This document shows positions 19,855-28,583 of a stretch of 64,000 nt of DNA, one piece after another. The notes beneath the pieces were generated by a model. It saw only the letters and a list, made by a program, of their open reading frames with translations. It did no database searches and was not told where the DNA came from. This DNA is from Neobittarella massiliensis (ex Bilen et al. 2018). GTDB lineage: Bacteria > Bacillota > Clostridia > Oscillospirales > Ruminococcaceae. The number at the start of each line of letters is the position of its first letter. The first letter of the stretch is position 1. The stretch spans positions 62,001 through 126,000 of the forward strand of contig NZ_OKQO01000002.1 of the NCBI RefSeq assembly GCF_900289145.1. Direction: 5' to 3'. Position numbers and translations under genes: made by a program.

Positions 19855-19882
19855 CGCTGTTACCCGGCAAGGAGAAGAAAAT

Positions 19883-22825
19883 ATGAGCTATAAAATAGGA
19901 CTGGATGTAGGCAGTACGACCATCAAGGTCGTGGTGCTCGACACACAGGACAATCTGGTTTACAAGAGCTACGAGCGCCACCGCTCCCGGGTGCGGGAGA
20001 TGGCTCTGGAAAAGATACAGAGTCTCAAGGAGCTGCTCACCGGTCACCACCTGCGCATCGCCATCACCGGCAGTGCCGGCCTGGGCATGGCCAAAGAGAG
20101 CGGTATCGATTTCGTGCAGGAGGTGTACGCCACCGCCGGCGCGGTGCGGCAGTATGTGCCAAGCACCGACGTGGTCATCGAGCTGGGCGGTGAGGACGCC
20201 AAGATCATCTTCTTAAAAGGGGCACTGGAAGAGCGGATGAACAGCACCTGTGCCGGCGGTACTGGTGCCTTTATCGACCAGATGGCCAGCCTGCTCAACG
20301 TAGACCTGGCCGAGCTGGATCGGCTGAGTCTGGCCCACGACCGCATCTATCCCATCGCCTCCCGCTGCGGGGTATTTGCCAAAACTGATATCCAGCCGCT
20401 GATCAATCAGGGCGCCCAGCCCGAAAATATAGCCGCCAGCATCTTTCAGGCGGTGGTCGACCAGACTATCGCCGGCTTGGCTCAGGGCCGCGAGATCGAG
20501 GGCAACGTGCTGTTTTTGGGCGGGCCGCTCTCCTTCCTCAAGGGCCTGCAGGAGCGCTTTATCAAAACGCTGGAACTGGATGGGGAGAGCGCCAACTTTC
20601 ACCCGCTGGCCCCCTATTTCGTGGCGCTGGGCGCCGCCCTGTACAGTAAGGGGCTGTCGGGCTACCGCAGTTACGATGAACTCGAGCAGATCTTCACCCA
20701 GGTACTGGCCGCCCCGCAGGAGGTACAGGGGATGGAACCGCTGTTCGCCGACGAGCAGGAGTACCAGGACTTCTGCGATCGCCACGCCGCCACCGCGGTG
20801 GAGCAGCGCGACCTGTCCGCATTTTCAGGTCGGGCTTTTCTGGGGGTAGACGCCGGCAGCACCACTACTAAGACGGTGCTGCTGGATGAGGATTACCACA
20901 TTCTCTACAGCGATTACGTCAACAACCTGGGCAACCCTATCACCGCCGTCAAGCGCCAGCTCGACGAGATCTACAGCCAGGCGGGGCCGGGGCTCACGAT
21001 CGCCGGTGCCGCGGTGACCGGTTACGGCGAAGATCTGATCCGCGCCGCCTTCCACCTGGATTTTGGCGTGGTCGAGACCATGGCCCATTTTACTGCTGCC
21101 AAGCACTTTGATCCGGCGGTCGATTTTATCATCGATATCGGCGGGCAGGACATGAAGTGCTTCAAGATCAAAGATGATACCATCGACGATATCGTCCTCA
21201 ACGAGGCTTGCTCCTCCGGCTGCGGCTCGTTTATCGAGACTTTTGCTAAGAGCCTGGGCTACCCCATCACCGAGTTTGCCACCCTGGGCCTCTTTGCCAA
21301 ACACCCGGTCGATCTGGGTACCCGCTGTACGGTGTTCATGAATTCCTCGGTCAAACAGGCGCAGAAAAACGGTGCCACCGTCGAGGATATCTCGGCTGGT
21401 CTGGCCATGAGCGTGGTCAAAAACGCGCTGTATAAGGTCATCCGTGCCCGCAGCGCCGACGATATCGGCCAAAACATCGTGGTGCAGGGCGGCACCTTTT
21501 TAAACGACTCGGTGCTGCGCAGTTTTGAGAAAGAGTTGGGCCGAAAAGTGGTGCGGCCGGCCATCGCCGGCCTGATGGGCGCTTTTGGCGCGGCCATCTG
21601 GGCTATGCGCAATGCGGGCAGCCAGTCGACGGTGCTCACCGCCCAGCAGCTGGCGGCGTTCACGCACCAGTCTAAAGCCACGGTCTGCGGTATCTGTACC
21701 AACCACTGTAACCTCACCGTCAACACCTTTTCCGACGGCAGCCGCTTTATCGCCGGCAACCGCTGCGAGCGCCCGGTCACCGGCAAAAGGGCCGATGTCC
21801 AGCTGCCCAACATGGTGGCCTACAAATACAAAAAACTCATGAGCTACACCGGCCGGCCCGGCCCGCGGGGGCAGATCGGTCTGCCCATGTGCCTCAACAG
21901 CTACGAAAACCTGCCCTTTTGGCACACCTTTTTCACTGAACTGGGTTTCGAGGTAGTCACCTCCGGCCGCTCCACCAAGCAGATGTACCTCAAGGGGCAA
22001 AATACGATCCCCTCCGACACGGTGTGTTACCCGGCCAAGCTGGTACACGGCCATATCCGCACGCTGCTCGAAAAAGGGGTCAAGACCATCTTCTACCCCT
22101 GTATGAGCTATAATTTTGACGAGTCAATCTCGCAAAACTGCTATAACTGCCCGGTGGTGGCCTATTACCCCGAACTCATCAAGGGCAATGTGCCTATGGA
22201 TGGGGTACAGTTCATCTACCCCTACATCAGTCTCAACGACAAAAAGATCTTCGAGCAAAAGATCATCAAATACCTCAACGAGTACGGCTTTGCCCTGACG
22301 AAAAAAGAGGTGCAGCAGGCCAGCGAAAAGGCCTATGCCGCCTACGACGCCCATCGCGCCGATATCTGCGAGGAAGGAATGCGGGCGCTGCGCTTTGCCA
22401 AAGATCACCACAAAAAAACGGTGGTGCTGGCCGGCCGCCCCTATCACATCGACCCCGAGATAAACCACGGCATCGACAAGCTGCTCTCCAGCCTGGGCTT
22501 TGTGGTGGTGACCGAGGACTGTGTGGCCAACCTGGCCAACGCCCCCCAAACCAACGTGCTCAACCAGTGGACCTACCACGCCCGCATGTATAACGCCGCC
22601 CGTTATGTGTCCCACGCGCCGGGTACCGAGCTGGTGCAGCTGGTGAGCTTTGGCTGCGGCTTAGATGCCATCACCACCGATGAGGTACGGGATATCCTGC
22701 GGGAGAGCGACAAGCTGTACACCCAGCTGAAGATCGACGAGATCGACAACCTGGGCGCCATCAAGATCAGGCTGCGCAGTCTGCTGGCAGCCATGGACGA
22801 GAGGGAGAAAGAGCATGCCAACTGA
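19883..22825 (+). CDS. Double 2-hydroxyacyl-CoA-dehydratase activase with DUF2229 region (candidate plasmalogen-synthesis protein)
   Basis: The 980-aa protein holds two ASKHA activase domains: GLDVGSTTIK with CAGGTGAF (about 1-265), and GVDAGSTTTK with CSSGCGSF (about 313-565). The CxGGTG-type cysteines would bind a shared [4Fe-4S] cluster used for ATP-driven electron transfer. A cysteine-rich DUF2229 region follows (CGICTNHCNL, DTVCYPAK, PCMSYNFDES, NCYNCP). Proteins of this layout couple ATP hydrolysis to low-potential reductions. A two-gene operon of this type is needed for plasmalogen formation in Clostridium perfringens (plsA/plsR). The same role here is inferred. Its stop overlaps the next start by 11 bases. 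Confidence 0.85.
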   Translation: MSYKIGLDVGSTTIKVVVLDTQDNLVYKSYERHRSRVREMALEKIQSLKELLTGHHLRIAITGSAGLGMAKESGIDFVQEVYATAGAVRQYVPSTDVVIELGGEDAKIIFLKGALEERMNSTCAGGTGAFIDQMASLLNVDLAELDRLSLAHDRIYPIASRCGVFAKTDIQPLINQGAQPENIAASIFQAVVDQTIAGLAQGREIEGNVLFLGGPLSFLKGLQERFIKTLELDGESANFHPLAPYFVALGAALYSKGLSGYRSYDELEQIFTQVLAAPQEVQGMEPLFADEQEYQDFCDRHAATAVEQRDLSAFSGRAFLGVDAGSTTTKTVLLDEDYHILYSDYVNNLGNPITAVKRQLDEIYSQAGPGLTIAGAAVTGYGEDLIRAAFHLDFGVVETMAHFTAAKHFDPAVDFIIDIGGQDMKCFKIKDDTIDDIVLNEACSSGCGSFIETFAKSLGYPITEFATLGLFAKHPVDLGTRCTVFMNSSVKQAQKNGATVEDISAGLAMSVVKNALYKVIRARSADDIGQNIVVQGGTFLNDSVLRSFEKELGRKVVRPAIAGLMGAFGAAIWAMRNAGSQSTVLTAQQLAAFTHQSKATVCGICTNHCNLTVNTFSDGSRFIAGNRCERPVTGKRADVQLPNMVAYKYKKLMSYTGRPGPRGQIGLPMCLNSYENLPFWHTFFTELGFEVVTSGRSTKQMYLKGQNTIPSDTVCYPAKLVHGHIRTLLEKGVKTIFYPCMSYNFDESISQNCYNCPVVAYYPELIKGNVPMDGVQFIYPYISLNDKKIFEQKIIKYLNEYGFALTKKEVQQASEKAYAAYDAHRADICEEGMRALRFAKDHHKKTVVLAGRPYHIDPEINHGIDKLLSSLGFVVVTEDCVANLANAPQTNVLNQWTYHARMYNAARYVSHAPGTELVQLVSFGCGLDAITTDEVRDILRESDKLYTQLKIDEIDNLGAIKIRLRSLLAAMDEREKEHAN

Positions 22826-24170
22826 ACACCAGAACAAGCCGGTGGAATTCACCCCGGCCATGCGCGAGGACTATACCATCCTGGTGCCCATGATGCTGCC
22901 CATCCATTTTGAGATGATCGTGCAGATCCTGCGCGAGAGCGGCTACCGCGCCGAGCTGCTGCGCACTACCGGCCGCCGGCTGGTGGATGAAGGCCTTAAA
23001 AATGTGCACAACGACACCTGTTATCCGGCTCTGCTGGTCATTGGGCAGATGATCGATGCACTCAAGAGCGGCCAATACGACGTCAACAAAACAGCGCTGC
23101 TCATCACCCAGACCGGCGGCGGCTGCCGCGCCTCCAACTACATATACCTGCTGCGCAAGGCGCTGCGGCAGAGCGGATTTCCCCAGGTGCCGGTCATCAG
23201 CATCAACTTTACCGACCTGGCCGGCGGTACCGGTTTTAAGATCACCCCCAAAATGCTCATCAAGATCGTGTATGCCATGATCTACGGCGACATGCTCATG
23301 TGGCTGCGCAATCAGTGCAAGCCCTACGAGCTCAAAAAGGGGCAGACCGATAAAGTGGTCGACCGCTGGATCAAGATCATGAACCGCCAGTTCTCCAGCG
23401 GCAAGTTTTTGCGGGTGGGCCACAACTACCGCGAGATCTTAGAGGATTTTGCCGCCATCGAGCGCCACCGCGAAAAAAAGATCAAGGTGGGCATCGTCGG
23501 CGAGATCTACATGAAATACGCCCCGCTGGGCAACAACGACCTCGAGAACTTCCTCATCAAAGAAGGGGCCCAGCCGGTGGTCTCTGGCGTGTTGGATTTC
23601 TGTCTCTACTGTCTCAAAAATGGCATTATCGACTACAAGCTCTACGGCGGTACCAAAGGTGGCAAGACCATCAAGACGCTGTCGCTGCGCTACTGCCAGC
23701 ACTGGCAAAACCAGATGATCCGGGCCATCAAAAAACACGGTGTGTTCACCGCCCCCACACCTTTTGCCGAGCTCGAAGCAGCTGTAGATGGCTTTATCGG
23801 CAAAGGCGCTAAAATGGGTGAGGGGTGGCTGCTCACCGCCGAGATGCTCGAACTCATCCAGAGCGGGGTCAACAACGTGGTGTGCACCCAGCCTTTTGGC
23901 TGCCTGCCCAACCACATCATCGCCAAAGGCATGATGCGCAAGATCAAAAACAAGTACCCCCAGGCCAACATCGTGGCGGTGGACTACGATCCCAGCGCCA
24001 CTCCCATCAACCAGGAGAACCGGCTCAAGCTCATGCTCTCCAACGCCCGCCTCACCGAGGAGTTCGGTGCCGCACCGGCGGCGGGGAAACCAAAGCCTAT
24101 CCTCGACAAGACCGAACCGGCCGCCGCTATCTCGGCCGAGCGCGATCAGCGCGAGACGGTGACCCTGTAA
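22815..24170 (+). CDS. 2-hydroxyacyl-CoA dehydratase (HgdB/BcrC-like) component
   Basis: The 451-aa protein belongs to the 2-hydroxyacyl-CoA dehydratase D-component family, which carries [4Fe-4S] clusters and receives electrons from the activase. Likely cluster cysteines include those in NDTCYPALL, GGGCRASNY, DFCLYCLK and TQPFGCLPNH. It overlaps the activase gene by 11 bases, so the two are translationally coupled. There is only one such subunit and no CoA-transferase or dehydrogenase nearby, which argues against amino-acid fermentation and for a lipid reductase role (inferred). Confidence 0.85.
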   Translation: MPTEHQNKPVEFTPAMREDYTILVPMMLPIHFEMIVQILRESGYRAELLRTTGRRLVDEGLKNVHNDTCYPALLVIGQMIDALKSGQYDVNKTALLITQTGGGCRASNYIYLLRKALRQSGFPQVPVISINFTDLAGGTGFKITPKMLIKIVYAMIYGDMLMWLRNQCKPYELKKGQTDKVVDRWIKIMNRQFSSGKFLRVGHNYREILEDFAAIERHREKKIKVGIVGEIYMKYAPLGNNDLENFLIKEGAQPVVSGVLDFCLYCLKNGIIDYKLYGGTKGGKTIKTLSLRYCQHWQNQMIRAIKKHGVFTAPTPFAELEAAVDGFIGKGAKMGEGWLLTAEMLELIQSGVNNVVCTQPFGCLPNHIIAKGMMRKIKNKYPQANIVAVDYDPSATPINQENRLKLMLSNARLTEEFGAAPAAGKPKPILDKTEPAAAISAERDQRETVTL

Positions 24171-24207
24171 ACAAAAATGGGCAAAAAACTAAAGGGGCGT
24201 TTTCGAT

Positions 24208-25077
24208 TTGGAAACTGTAGTACTCACATTTTTATACCTGGCTTTCTACAGCTTTGTGGGCTGGATGTGCGAGACGGTCTACTGCTCGGTCATCCAGCGC
24301 AAACTGGTCAACCGGGGCTTTCTCGGTGGGCCGGTGTGCCCCATCTACGGCTTTGGCGCACTGGCGGTGATCTTTTGCCTCACCCCGGTGCGCAAAGCCC
24401 CCTGGGCGGTATTTCTGCTGGGGATGCTGCTCACCACCTGCCTGGAATACTTCACCAGCTGGGCTATGGAAAAACTGTTCCACACCCGCTGGTGGGACTA
24501 TTCTCAGTTTAAACTACAGATCAATGGGCGGGTATGTCTGCTCAACTCGCTGGAGTTCGGCGCACTGTGTCTGTTTGTGATGTATGTGCTGCACCCCCGG
24601 GTCGAAACGATGTTCGGCGCACTGCCTGTATGGGCCCTCTGGACTTTGGCAGCGGTGCTGCTGGCACTGTTTATCGTCGATAGTGCCGTCACACTGCGGG
24701 CACTGCTCGGCCTCGACCGCGACACGGCCAGTTTTGCCCAGGTGGCACAGGAGCTGCGGCTCAAGCTGGAGGAGAGCGGGGTCACTGCCGGCGCCGAGGA
24801 GTTCATCGAGCGGGTCGAGGGCTACTTCGACGGCAAAAAAGAACAACTGGCACAGCTGGCGGCCGAACTGGAGGAGCGGCGAGACGACCGCCGCGCACAG
24901 CGCGGGGCCGGCCTGCAAAAGCTGCTTGCCCGCCTGCAGGCGCTCTCGCAGGAGGAGAGCTTTGCCAAACGCCGTCTGCGCCGCGCGTTCCCCCACATGC
25001 GCTCCACCCGCTATTCCGACCAGCTGGCCAAGCTGCACCAGAGCTTGCGCCAAAAATTGCGCCAGAAAGAGAAATAG
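24208..25077 (+). CDS. CmpB-type putative ABC transporter permease / membrane protein
   Basis: The 289-aa protein has about four membrane helices in residues 1-170, with family motifs FYSFVGWMCETVY, GFLGGPVCPIYGFGA and the EYFTSWAMEKLFHTRWWDYS region seen in the CmpB family. The soluble C-terminal third is charged and helical, probably coiled coil (about 185-289). TTG is the start, behind AAAGGGG. Biochemical role unknown; no ATPase partner gene is near. Confidence 0.8.
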   Translation: METVVLTFLYLAFYSFVGWMCETVYCSVIQRKLVNRGFLGGPVCPIYGFGALAVIFCLTPVRKAPWAVFLLGMLLTTCLEYFTSWAMEKLFHTRWWDYSQFKLQINGRVCLLNSLEFGALCLFVMYVLHPRVETMFGALPVWALWTLAAVLLALFIVDSAVTLRALLGLDRDTASFAQVAQELRLKLEESGVTAGAEEFIERVEGYFDGKKEQLAQLAAELEERRDDRRAQRGAGLQKLLARLQALSQEESFAKRRLRRAFPHMRSTRYSDQLAKLHQSLRQKLRQKEK

Positions 25078-25223
25078 CGATCGTCCGATCTGTGTGGGCA
25101 GCCGCGTAAAAAAGAGCCAGAGTCCAGTATCTACCGGTACATTTTTGGTGGGCCGCAGCAACCGTTGCGGCCCACCAGTTCTATACATCCGCCTGCGGGG
25201 GCGGCATTGAGGGGGAAAACACC

Positions 25224-26033
25224 GTGGATCATCGCCAACAGCGTGCCGACCAACTAAAAAGACAGATGACCATCGACTGCGAAAACTGCTGTGGGCTGTG
25301 CTGCGTGGCGCTGTACTGTGCCCGCAGCGAGGGATTTCCCGCCGACAAGTCCGCCGGTGTTCCCTGCCAACATCTACAGCGCGATTTCCGCTGCGCCATC
25401 CACCAGAAACTGGCCCAGAAAAATTATACCGGCTGCATGGCTTTCGACTGTATGGGAGCCGGTCAGCGGGCTACAGCGCTCGCGGGCGGTCTCCCTGCCG
25501 GTAGGGCAGAGCAAGAGCGGCTGTCAGCGGCATTTTTGCAACTGTGGCAGCTCTATCAAGTGTGCTGGTACCTGGCCGAGGCCTCGATCCTGCCGGCGGC
25601 GCAGCCGCTCTGGGAGCAGCTCGACCGGGCATTGGACGAACTCTGCCGGCTGGTCTCACTGCCGCTGCTGCCACTGTTGCAGGTCGATGTGGAGCGCTGC
25701 CGCACCGACGCCAACCAGCTGCTCAAACGGGCGGTGGCGATGGCCTGTAAAAAGATGGACGGCAAGTACCCGGGCATATATCTGGGCCGAGATCTGCGCC
25801 GGCGCACATTGCGGGAGCGCGACCTCTCTATGGCACTTCTCATCGCCGCCGACTTGCGGGGCTGTGATCTGTCCGGTACTAGCTTGCTGGGGGCCGACCT
25901 GCGCGACTGTGACCTGCGCGGCGCCGACCTGCACAGCAGTCTGTTTTTACTGCAGGGGCAGCTGAATGCCGCCCGCGGCGACAGCAGTACCCGGCTCCCT
26001 GCCGGCCTGTGCAGACCTGTCTCCTGGCAGTGA
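25224..26033 (+). CDS. Cys-cluster (CxxCCxxCC) protein with pentapeptide repeats
   Basis: The 269-aa protein starts at GTG behind GAGGGGG. Residues 19-27 read CENCCGLCC, and further cysteines follow (C32, and those in PCQH, FRCAI, TGCMAFDC), resembling the zinc- or iron-chelating CxxCxxCC family. The middle is helical. Residues about 193-250 form pentapeptide repeats (DLRGCDLSGTSLLGADLRDC pattern), which fold into a right-handed beta-helix. The combination suggests metal binding plus a scaffold, but no function is known to me. Confidence 0.75.
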   Translation: MDHRQQRADQLKRQMTIDCENCCGLCCVALYCARSEGFPADKSAGVPCQHLQRDFRCAIHQKLAQKNYTGCMAFDCMGAGQRATALAGGLPAGRAEQERLSAAFLQLWQLYQVCWYLAEASILPAAQPLWEQLDRALDELCRLVSLPLLPLLQVDVERCRTDANQLLKRAVAMACKKMDGKYPGIYLGRDLRRRTLRERDLSMALLIAADLRGCDLSGTSLLGADLRDCDLRGADLHSSLFLLQGQLNAARGDSSTRLPAGLCRPVSWQ

Positions 26034-26121
26034 CCGGTGTCCCGCCGCTGGTGTCCGGCTGCCTCCTTTACCAGCTTTTGGCTGGAGGAGCTTGCACTGT
26101 CGTTGTATCTTTATAATGGCA

Positions 26122-26314
26122 GAAAAACCCTAAAGCGGCAGTGTGGCTGGCATGCGCAGGCACAGCTGTTCGGTGTACTGTGCCGGGACAAAACAGGCCG
26201 GTAAGCACCGGTGATCATCCCAGATCACATATCCCCGCACTCCCCGCAGCATGTACATGCAACCCCCACCACGGCTATAAAAAGAGGACTGCAATATATG
26301 CAGTCCTCTTTTTT
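26122..26314 (+). ncRNA. Candidate structured RNA ending in a terminator
   Basis: The gap between the pentapeptide and padR genes has no plausible gene but four consecutive hairpins: GGCACAG/CTGTGCC (26159-26184), CCGGT/ACCGG (26198-26211), GTGATC/GATCAC (26211-26228, sharing one base with the previous arm) and the palindrome GCATGTACATGC (near 26249). A strong terminator follows (26281-26314). A TATAAT at 26112-26117 with TTGCAC 14 bases upstream could start it. It may instead be only a long trailer of the upstream gene. Confidence 0.35.
26281..26314 (+). terminator. Terminator before padR
   Basis: A perfect 13-base stem AAAGAGGACTGCA/TGCAGTCCTCTTT with loop ATATA is followed by T residues. 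Confidence 0.85.
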
Positions 26315-26326
26315 GTAATGAATGTC

Positions 26327-26355
26327 TTGACAGCTGTCCATCAGCTGACTATACT
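26327..26355 (+). promoter_or_regulatory. padR promoter
   Basis: Consensus TTGACA (26327-26332) and TATACT (26350-26355) are spaced by 17 bases. Directly downstream the AT-rich stretch to about 26390 contains the dyad ATACAAAGTAT, a plausible site for PadR autorepression. Confidence 0.8.
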
Positions 26356-26402
26356 AAAATTACAAATACATAGTAATACAAAGTATATGGGGGGAAAGCC
26401 GG

Positions 26403-26741
26403 GTGCAGGATCGCTATTATCGACAGATGAAAAAAGGGGTGCTCGAGCTCGTCATCCTCCAACTGATATCCCACCAGCCCACCTATGGCTATCAGCTTAT
26501 CAGCACGCTGGAAAGTGGCAGCAATGGTCTGTTTGCCCTCAAGGAGGGGACTCTGTATCCCATTTTGTACCGGTTGGAGGACGACGGCGCCATCACCAGC
26601 CGGTGGGAGGAGCAGCCGGGCCGCGGCGTGCCCAAAAAATATTACACCATTACCGAGCAGGGGCGCCGGCAGCTCTGTGATATGCGGCAGCTGTGGCAGG
26701 CGCTCTGCCGCAGTACCGATCACTTTTTGGGGGAGGAATAG
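26403..26741 (+). CDS. PadR-family transcriptional regulator
   Basis: The 112-aa protein is a single winged-helix domain. It shows the PadR pattern MKKGVLELVILQLISHQPTYGYQL and the signature GTLYPILYRLEDDGAI, then SRWEEQPGRGVPKKYYTIT. It starts at GTG behind GGGGGGAAAG. It is followed two bases later by a HAAS-domain membrane protein, the usual partner. Known PadR proteins of this kind repress their own operon; the signal is unknown. Confidence 0.92.
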   Translation: MQDRYYRQMKKGVLELVILQLISHQPTYGYQLISTLESGSNGLFALKEGTLYPILYRLEDDGAITSRWEEQPGRGVPKKYYTITEQGRRQLCDMRQLWQALCRSTDHFLGEE

Positions 26742-26743
26742 AG

Positions 26744-27277
26744 ATGCAAAGATATGATTTACTGCCCCCCGAGGCAGAGAAGTATGTAAAACAGGTGTAC
26801 CAGGAGCTGCGGCTGCCCCGCGGTCTGCGCACCCGGGTCGTCGCCGATCTGCAGAGCGATATCGCCGCCGCGCTCGAGGCAGGGGAGAGTACCGCCCAGA
26901 TCGTCGCCCGCATGGGCCCACCGGCAGAACTGGCCGCCGAGCTCAGCCGCAACTACCAGAGCACCCAACCCAGCGGCCGTCAGCAGGGGCTGCGCATCGC
27001 CCGCGGCGGTGCATGGATGCTCTTATTTGCGAGCAGCGCCGGCTTACTTCTGTGGCTGATACAGCTGGTATGGCCGCTGATATATCGGGTAACCGGTGGG
27101 TCTCTGGGTTTTGCTGGCTCCATCGGCATCATCGGCGGGGCAGACGGCCCAACGCGCATCTTTGTCACGACTTCGGTCACCGGCGGGCTGTTTTGGCCCT
27201 GCCTGCTGGTGCTGGCGATAGCGCTGGTAATACTGCTCTGCCTAAACCGCCAACTGCACCGCGAAAAGAACGATTGA
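26744..27277 (+). CDS. HAAS-domain membrane protein with GGADGPT motif
   Basis: The 177-aa protein has an N-terminal helical HAAS/DUF1700-like domain (about 1-75, with YVKQVYQELRLP and ARMGPPAELAAEL) and two membrane helices (about 90-120 and 150-170). Between them is GSIGIIGGADGPTRIFV (motif at 131-137), a signature otherwise known from beta subunits of sodium-pumping decarboxylases. The rest of such a subunit is absent. The ATG follows GGGGGAGGAATAGAG and is coupled to padR. Confidence 0.75.
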   Translation: MQRYDLLPPEAEKYVKQVYQELRLPRGLRTRVVADLQSDIAAALEAGESTAQIVARMGPPAELAAELSRNYQSTQPSGRQQGLRIARGGAWMLLFASSAGLLLWLIQLVWPLIYRVTGGSLGFAGSIGIIGGADGPTRIFVTTSVTGGLFWPCLLVLAIALVILLCLNRQLHREKND

Positions 27278-27285
27278 CAAGCCGG

Positions 27286-27310
27286 CGGTTTACCGCTACA
27301 CTGTAAACCG
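27286..27310 (+). other. Hairpin between the HAAS gene and coaX
   Basis: A perfect stem CGGTTTAC/GTAAACCG with a nine-base loop lies just after the stop. No T-run follows, so it may be a transcript-end or processing hairpin, not a classical terminator. Confidence 0.45.
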
Positions 27311-27436
27311 TCAAGAGCCGTGCAGCCTGCATCTCAGCTCCGGTCGCTGCCTGGCGCCAGCCGGGCATCCACTGCCGGTACAGGCCGCCGCTGCCCGGCA
27401 AAAACATCAGCAAATTGCAGAAAGGGGCATCCTGCC

Positions 27437-28231
27437 ATGTACCCCACCGTCCTAGTCATAGACATCGGCAATACCAATATGGAATTTGGCGTCTTTGTGG
27501 GCGACAGCCTGCAGCACAAATTTCGTCTCTCCACCAACAAGGCGATCACCTCCGACGAGTTGGGCCTTTCGGTCACCCAGTTTTTTGCCCTCAACGGGCT
27601 CGACCGCTTTCAGGTGCAGGATATCGTCATCTCGTCGGTAGTGCCGCAGCTCAACTATACAGTGCAAAATATGGTGCGCAAGTACTTTGATAAAGAGGCG
27701 CTGCTGGTGGGCGAAAATCTGCCGGTAGATATCGTCAACCGCTACGGTAACCCCAGCGAAGTGGGGGCCGACCGGCTGGTCACAGCAGTCGCCGCCTGCC
27801 ACAAATACGGCGCGCCGCTCATCGTGGTGGATTTTGGCACCGCCACCACCTTCGATGTGGTCGACTGCGACGGCGCCTATCTGGGCGGTGCCATCTACCC
27901 GGGCCTTAAGATCTCGATGGATGCGCTGGTCGAGCGCACCGCCAAGCTGCCCCGGGTCGAGATCGAGGTCCCCGAGACAGGGGCCATCGGCGTGTCCACC
28001 GTCACCAGCATGCAGTCGGGCATCATCTACGGCTACGCCGGCGCTGTAAGCAACATTGTCGATAAGCTCTCGCAGCAGTTGGGGATGCCTGTCAAAGTGG
28101 TTGGCACCGGTGGTCTGGCCAAAACGGTGGGGCAGGAATACCACAACTTCTGTGCCATCGATAAAACGCTCATACTCGACGGCATCAAGCTGCTGTACGA
28201 CCGCCATATCAGCCGGCAACGCGGCTGCTGA
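27437..28231 (+). CDS. coaX: Type III pantothenate kinase
   Basis: It phosphorylates pantothenate, the first step of coenzyme A synthesis. The ASKHA-type phosphate motif DIGNTN is at 9-14. GADRLVTAVAA and DFGTATTFDVV are the family's substrate and metal sites, and GGLAKT lies near the C-terminus. The 264-aa length is normal. The longer frame upstream to 27320 lacks support; AAAGGGG precedes the chosen ATG. Confidence 0.95.
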   Translation: MYPTVLVIDIGNTNMEFGVFVGDSLQHKFRLSTNKAITSDELGLSVTQFFALNGLDRFQVQDIVISSVVPQLNYTVQNMVRKYFDKEALLVGENLPVDIVNRYGNPSEVGADRLVTAVAACHKYGAPLIVVDFGTATTFDVVDCDGAYLGGAIYPGLKISMDALVERTAKLPRVEIEVPETGAIGVSTVTSMQSGIIYGYAGAVSNIVDKLSQQLGMPVKVVGTGGLAKTVGQEYHNFCAIDKTLILDGIKLLYDRHISRQRGC

Positions 28232-28583
28232 CATTGCCGATGTTCCGCCCGTCTGTCTCTGTTATTTCATCAAAGTACCTGCCGTTCCCCGGTGACAACA
28301 GCGGGCCGGCGGCAAGATGGTTCGGCTGTCTGCTGCGATGCAGGGCAGGGTTACTGCCGCTGTGTTTAACAAGAGCCGCGACCTGGGCGCTCGGCATCCG
28401 ACCATCCGCCTGCGCGCATATGTTAAAAATTGAAAAAGAGCAGGGGACAGCTACCCATGGGGTAACGTTCCGCTGCTCTTTTTATCATATGCGGTAAAAG
28501 CCCTCCACACGGCAGTTCCGCACTGCGCGACGTGACTTGGCCCAGTCGGCGTTCTGCCGCCCAGCGGCTTAGATCTGGCGGCG
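28232..28583. other. Convergent gap with terminator
   Basis: No supported gene lies between coaX (plus) and the alkyltransferase-like gene (minus). The only clear feature is the terminator at 28433-28483. Confidence 0.6.
28433..28483. terminator. Bidirectional terminator after coaX
   Basis: AAAAAGAGCAG pairs with CTGCTCTTTTT around an inner TACCC/GGGTA stem. The T-run works on the plus strand and the A-run gives one on the minus strand. Confidence 0.85.
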
